NCBI GenBank assembly: GCA_012295275.1
Contig: CM022668.1
Location: forward strand, 10,131,031-10,195,030
Reading direction: 5' to 3'
Source of the DNA: Chrysomallon squamiferum
Taxonomy: Eukaryota > Mollusca > Gastropoda > Neomphalida > Peltospiridae
Length of the DNA stretch: 64,000 bases
This document shows, one piece after another, positions 60,332 through 64,000 of the stretch. The position numbers were made by a program, and so were the translations under genes. Numbering within the stretch: position 1 is the stretch's first letter; the number at the start of each line of letters is the position of its first letter. The notes under the pieces were generated by a model that was not told the origin of the DNA, searched no databases, and saw nothing but the letters and a program-made list of their open reading frames with translations.

Positions 60332-60856
60332 TAAAAATATCACATCCTTTTTTCTTCACCTTGCGTTTTCATTGATTACTATATTAACAAAACCATCATT
60401 TACTTTTAATCTTCATCTTCTTTTTTCCTCCTTCATTAATGCACCCCACTGTCATGTTTTGTTGCAAACCTGAAGTATCACTGAGTACACATATCATATC
60501 CCTTCTTGAATGCTGTTCTGACATTTTGCCTACAATAAGCAGAGAAAGTCTGAATGAATGAATAAGGAATGAATGAATAAACGAAATGAACCATCAAAAA
60601 ATGTTTTTAATACTTAGGTGTAAAGTGCCTTTTTGAATGTTAATTAATAAATGACTAGAAAAAAAAACAACCATTATATTAGCCAAATAATTCCAGAATA
60701 CAGAACGGTCTTAGATAAACAGAGAAAGGTACAGCAGCAGTATTTCATAGGTTAGACAATAAATGCATTGTTAATATATGGTATTTATATATTTCCATAT
60801 TCCTTTTATTAATCATTTTTGTACATCTATACATATATACACACATACATATATAT

Positions 60857-60918
<62 letters not shown>

Positions 60919-62192
60919 ACCTAACAACAACCTATATACACATGAGTAACATATACACACATACATGCATACATATATATATATATGTATGTATGTATGT
61001 GTGTCTGTATGTGTGTACACACACAAAAGGAAATGTATAAGTAGTATAAGTTCTTAACTAAATTCAGATTGATGATGACAGATATAACAAAGACATGAAC
61101 TTACTGCATGACTCGCACTGTTACCTGGCAACATATCAAGTGTTTGTATCTGTCTCACAATCAAGCAGTACATACCTGTATCAAGCAATCTGGCTAACTG
61201 CTGTCCCATCATTACTTGTGGAATACGAGCAGGAACATTTATTTGGTCAGGTTTCACTGCTGGAGATGATCGTTGAATGAAACCAGAGTTCTGAACAGTG
61301 TAATTCTCATCAAGTTTTCTTGTTGGCTGGTGGGTAGAGTTTGTATTCTCAAGTCCATTATCTCTGAGTCCACTGCTCTGAAGTCTGTTATCGTTATGAC
61401 CTGTTTCTGGTGATTCGTTAATGGAGTCAGTGATCTGAACTTCTTTACCACCGTGAAGTTCTTCTGGTGCCTTGTGGACTGTGTCACTTTTCTGAAGTCC
61501 GTTATCATTGTAAACTTCATCTATGTCAACTTCATCCAGATGAACATCATTCTTATCAACATCATCAGTGTCAACTTCATCCAGATGAACATCATTGTTA
61601 TCAACATCGTCTAAATCAGCTTTCTTCATATGAACTTGATCAGTGTGCACATCATCTATTTTATCTTCACCATGAAGCAGGTGTTCATCAGATACTGACT
61701 TTTTTACATCACGTGTGTTACAGTCACCTGCTTCATTGAAGTCAGTGGATTTGTTATAACCTGTGGGGCTGCAGTTCTTCTTTCGTTTTCTAACATTAGA
61801 CGAAAGCGTGACACCCTCACAGACAGTCCCAGGATTCTGTTTTGAGTCATTCACATCAGAAGTGTCAGTGACATCCTCACAGACAGTCCCTGGATTCTGT
61901 TTTGAGTCATTCACATCAGAAGTGTCTGTTTTTTGTGCACGATAGCATTCGGTTTGTAAAGCATCTGCAAAATAGTATAACACCAATACGTAATGTAATA
62001 CAAGAAATATACTTGTACAATGGTTCGAATGAACATAGGTTTAGATAAACAAGGAAAGAGCTGTTACTATTATGTTAGTGACAAAAGCAACAGTATTAAT
62101 AAAGATAAAAATAATATAACGTAAACATAGTAATGATATTAATGATGATGATATTAATAATAACCGCATAACAAAAAACTACTTATAAAAAA

Positions 62193-62243
<51 letters not shown>

Positions 62244-62488
62244 ACAATTAAATAAATAAAACCTCCGTAAAACAGAATTAACGGTGTACAACATATACAG
62301 TTTAGAAAAAGACTGTAGGCTTGATTCAGTTTATTTATAGTCACAATATTTGCTGTATGACTAGTTTTTGAACTGTTTAACATCTTCTCTTTACTTCAGC
62401 ACTTACTTAGTCTTCGCAGTAAAAAGATGATTAAGAGAACAGCAAACAGAAACAGAAACAGAAGTCCTATGACGATTGCTAGTATCAT
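54740..62488 (-). CDS. STAND NTPase-ankyrin repeat gene, copy C (intact, 1824-codon model)
   Basis: Five exons: 62488-62407, 61964-61176, 60529-60404, 59935-59903 and 59184-54740. All four introns are phase 1 with GT-AG borders, and the total, 5475 nt, is 1824 codons plus TAA. Exon 1 begins with an ATG and encodes a hydrophobic anchor. Exon a is a linker with a basic cluster and acidic repeats; exon b reads MSEQHSRRDMICVLSDTSG; exon c reads KKETEKLSNMK; exon d carries NTPase and ankyrins. The single-base deletion in exon a relative to A and B (cacaaaaaacag against cacaaaagaacag) puts it in phase with the anchor exon. The anchor exon as first exon is my inference; the other four are supported by all three paralogues. 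Confidence 0.72.
59185..61175. other. Introns b-d of copy C
   Basis: Contains exons 59903-59935 and 60404-60529. Repeats: (CTAT)n-(AT)n at 60088-60156, (ATT)n at about 60270-60333, and a CATA/AT/ATGT compound tract at about 60828-61025. Otherwise intron homologous to copies A and B; no other gene is seen. Confidence 0.6.
61176..61964 (-). CDS. Exon a of copy C: linker with acidic repeats
   Basis: Reads ALQTECYRAQKTDTSDVND when entered in phase 1. A 20-residue unit (TDTSDVNDSKQNPGTVCE plus two) is present twice, a recent in-frame 60-bp duplication. Then come a basic cluster NVRKRKKNCS, acidic units DVHLDEVDTDDVDKN and DVHLDEVDIDEVYND (about three), Ser/Thr/Asn-rich text and the conserved end QVNVPARIPQVMMGQQLARLL. 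If entered at the ATG, as proposed for A and B, the frame closes quickly because of the one-base deletion. Confidence 0.62.
62190..62260. repeat. (AAAT)n microsatellite between exons 1 and a of copy C
   Basis: A run of aaat/aata tetramers in the 61965-62406 interval. Nothing else is seen in this interval. Confidence 0.9.
62407..62488 (-). CDS. Putative first exon of copy C: N-terminal membrane anchor
   Basis: ATG at 62488-62486, 27 codons MILAIVIGLLFLFLF then AVLLIIFLLRRL, donor gtaagt at 62406-62401, phase 1. About 22 consecutive hydrophobic residues followed by RRL form a signal-anchor or signal peptide with a basic flank on its C-terminal side. In the upstream direction this frame is closed by a TGA 12 codons before the ATG, so the exon either starts here or has an acceptor in that gap. 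Copies A and B lack this DNA. Confidence 0.5.
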
Positions 62489-62519
62489 GATTGAAATCCG
62501 TCTTCTCTTGTCACTTCAT

Positions 62520-63216
62520 ACACCAAAACTAAAAAAGTAACAAAAAATACAACAAAACCCCCCAAAAAACAAAACAAAACAACAACAATATGCATAAAAT
62601 ATAACAAATTTAATAATTAATAAATATTAGTAAAATAAGATAATAATAATAAAGTGTTTAATATGTGCAAAAGGTACATTGTTGCATAATGTATCCATAG
62701 TTTGTTTAATAAAGAAAATTACTTTCAAGATTTCCTTATGTTGTTAGTAATATCCTGTACTAATGACTGATTGTCGATCAGTTCAATGTCACATTATCCA
62801 CAAGATTAAATAAAGGCCAAAAGGTAATGAATCTAAAAATAAATTTTTGATACCGCCTCTTAATATCCTGGAAAACCAACACTATAAAAATTGCTTCACC
62901 TTTTGCGGAGATACCAGACTCAGAACACTGTTAAACAAAAATGTCAAAGATCGAAATTAGAAATGAATTGGTTCAGTTAAGATAGTATTTGAAATGTAGG
63001 CGTTTGAGACTCAAGCAAACTTGTATATTATTTTATTAATTTTAAAATAAAAAAACAAAATGTTGTTTTTTTTTTTTTTTGTTTTTATTTTGTCAAAGTC
63101 TGAACCTGTCGGATTACAAGCTATTAGTGAATAGATACATACGGAATGACCTTTAACTCATTCATAATTATCTGGAATTCATAGTTGTTAAATATAATTA
63201 ACTATAAACAAATTCA

Positions 63217-63254
<38 letters not shown>

Positions 63255-64000
63255 TCTGAAAAAAAAAAAAGACGAAAAAAAAAAAAAAACAATTCGTTAA
63301 ATAACTGATAGAAAAAGTCCTTGCAACGTTAGTAATGATCACGGGGTGTGAACACACCTTTATAAGTTCTCCGAAGTCCGAACTATCGTACCAAATTGTA
63401 ATCGGAAGTGAGGTTACTACTAAATATTAAATATAAAAAGAAAACATTTTAGAATACAAACTATTTTATGTACTTAACTGTACTTTTATGACAGTCATAA
63501 TAAACATAACGTTTCAGTGTATTTATTACTTCCGTGTTCTTGGGGTTCGAAGGTAAAATTCCTGAACGGATAAATACAAATAGCTCCATATTTTAAATCT
63601 TGTGGATCAATAATATTTACGAAATTTACGAAAGTAGAAATTACTACAAGTGTTACAAAAGTAACGGTAACTAAATTATTCTCACCTTTTTTCTTGTCTA
63701 AGAAACACGATCTTTACGAAGTACTTCTCGAACTTTCATTTCCTTGTTTGTTCACAGATTATTTCCCCTTATACATAACCCAGTCTTTGTAGCATAATTG
63801 TTTGACTGTCCAAATTAAACTTACTGGTTCACTAAAGATAGTATTTGAAATATCGGCGTTTGAGAAATAAATAAAGCTGAATACTATTTTTTTTTTTTAA
63901 TATTAATTTTATTGATTTTTCTTCTTTTTAATTTGTCAAAAGTGTGAATATGTCGGGAAAACCTCTGAGTGAATACATACTAACGGAATAACACATCGTT
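62520..64000 (-). repeat. Exon-like cassette upstream of copy C
   Basis: One cassette of the A/B type. The LIIFNNYEFQ segment is at about 63172-63201 with its donor GT lost. The segment reading WYDSSDFGEL is near 63370-63390. The hydrophobic segment ENNLVTVTFVTLVVISTF is at 63562-63697, with a lost donor and an extra A in its A-run. A further copy of the conserved caaaagtgtgaatatgtcggg block starts near 63935 and runs off the window. An A-run fills 63219-63289. These copies look dead, so the 62407-62488 exon may have taken over as the 5' exon. Confidence 0.45.

Overview
The window looks like nuclear DNA from a mollusc or another lophotrochozoan. It is AT-rich and intron-rich, with GT-AG introns and very many microsatellites. 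It carries three families that are typically expanded there: receptor tyrosine phosphatases, receptors with EGF-like and fucolectin-type modules, and STAND-NTPase/ankyrin proteins. The species cannot be fixed from the sequence alone. There are no bacterial-type operons, tRNAs, rRNAs or CRISPR arrays that I can see.

Layout. (1) Positions 1-1916, plus strand: the last four exons of a receptor-type protein tyrosine phosphatase whose final PTP domain has lost its catalytic residues. (2) 3.3-4.2 kb: shreds of an EGF-receptor gene turned into a 57-bp minisatellite. (3) Three tandem paralogues on the minus strand encode a STAND NTPase followed by ankyrin repeats. Copy A (6.1-12.8 kb) has one homopolymer frameshift. 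Copy B (22.7-30.3 kb) has a nonsense codon and a decayed 3' half. Copy C (54.7-62.5 kb) is open throughout and models as 1824 residues from five exons. All three share the exon plan a (acidic/basic linker), b, c (11 codons) and d (NTPase plus ankyrin). (4) On the plus strand one EGF-family gene appears intact (39.0-49.1 kb, 14 exons, 718 codons): signal peptide, one EGF-like module, a fucolectin-type lectin domain, eight more EGF-like modules, one membrane span, and a short tail ending in an ITAM-like tyrosine pair. Broken copies lie at 35.0-37.4 kb and 51.0-52.6 kb, and relics of its intergenic DNA lie at 17.8-19.4 and 32.5-33.8 kb.

(5) Upstream of each STAND/ankyrin gene (12.8-22.6, 30.3-34.6 and 62.4-64.0 kb, minus strand) are repeated small segments that read as short exons, including a hydrophobic membrane-span exon. 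The intron phases of these segments agree with each other and with exon a of copies A and B. Copy C instead has an 82-nt exon for an N-terminal membrane anchor that is in phase with its own exon a. I infer that the family may be membrane-anchored STAND-ankyrin proteins with duplicated, mostly decayed, 5' exon cassettes. This is the most novel-looking feature of the window, and it is a hypothesis.

How the genes might work together (inference): lectin/EGF receptors with an ITAM-like tail, receptor phosphatases and STAND-ankyrin proteins are all plausible parts of innate recognition or engulfment signalling. The locus is turning over by unequal exchange, with one intact representative among pseudogenes in each family. 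The remainder is intron and intergenic DNA full of simple repeats.
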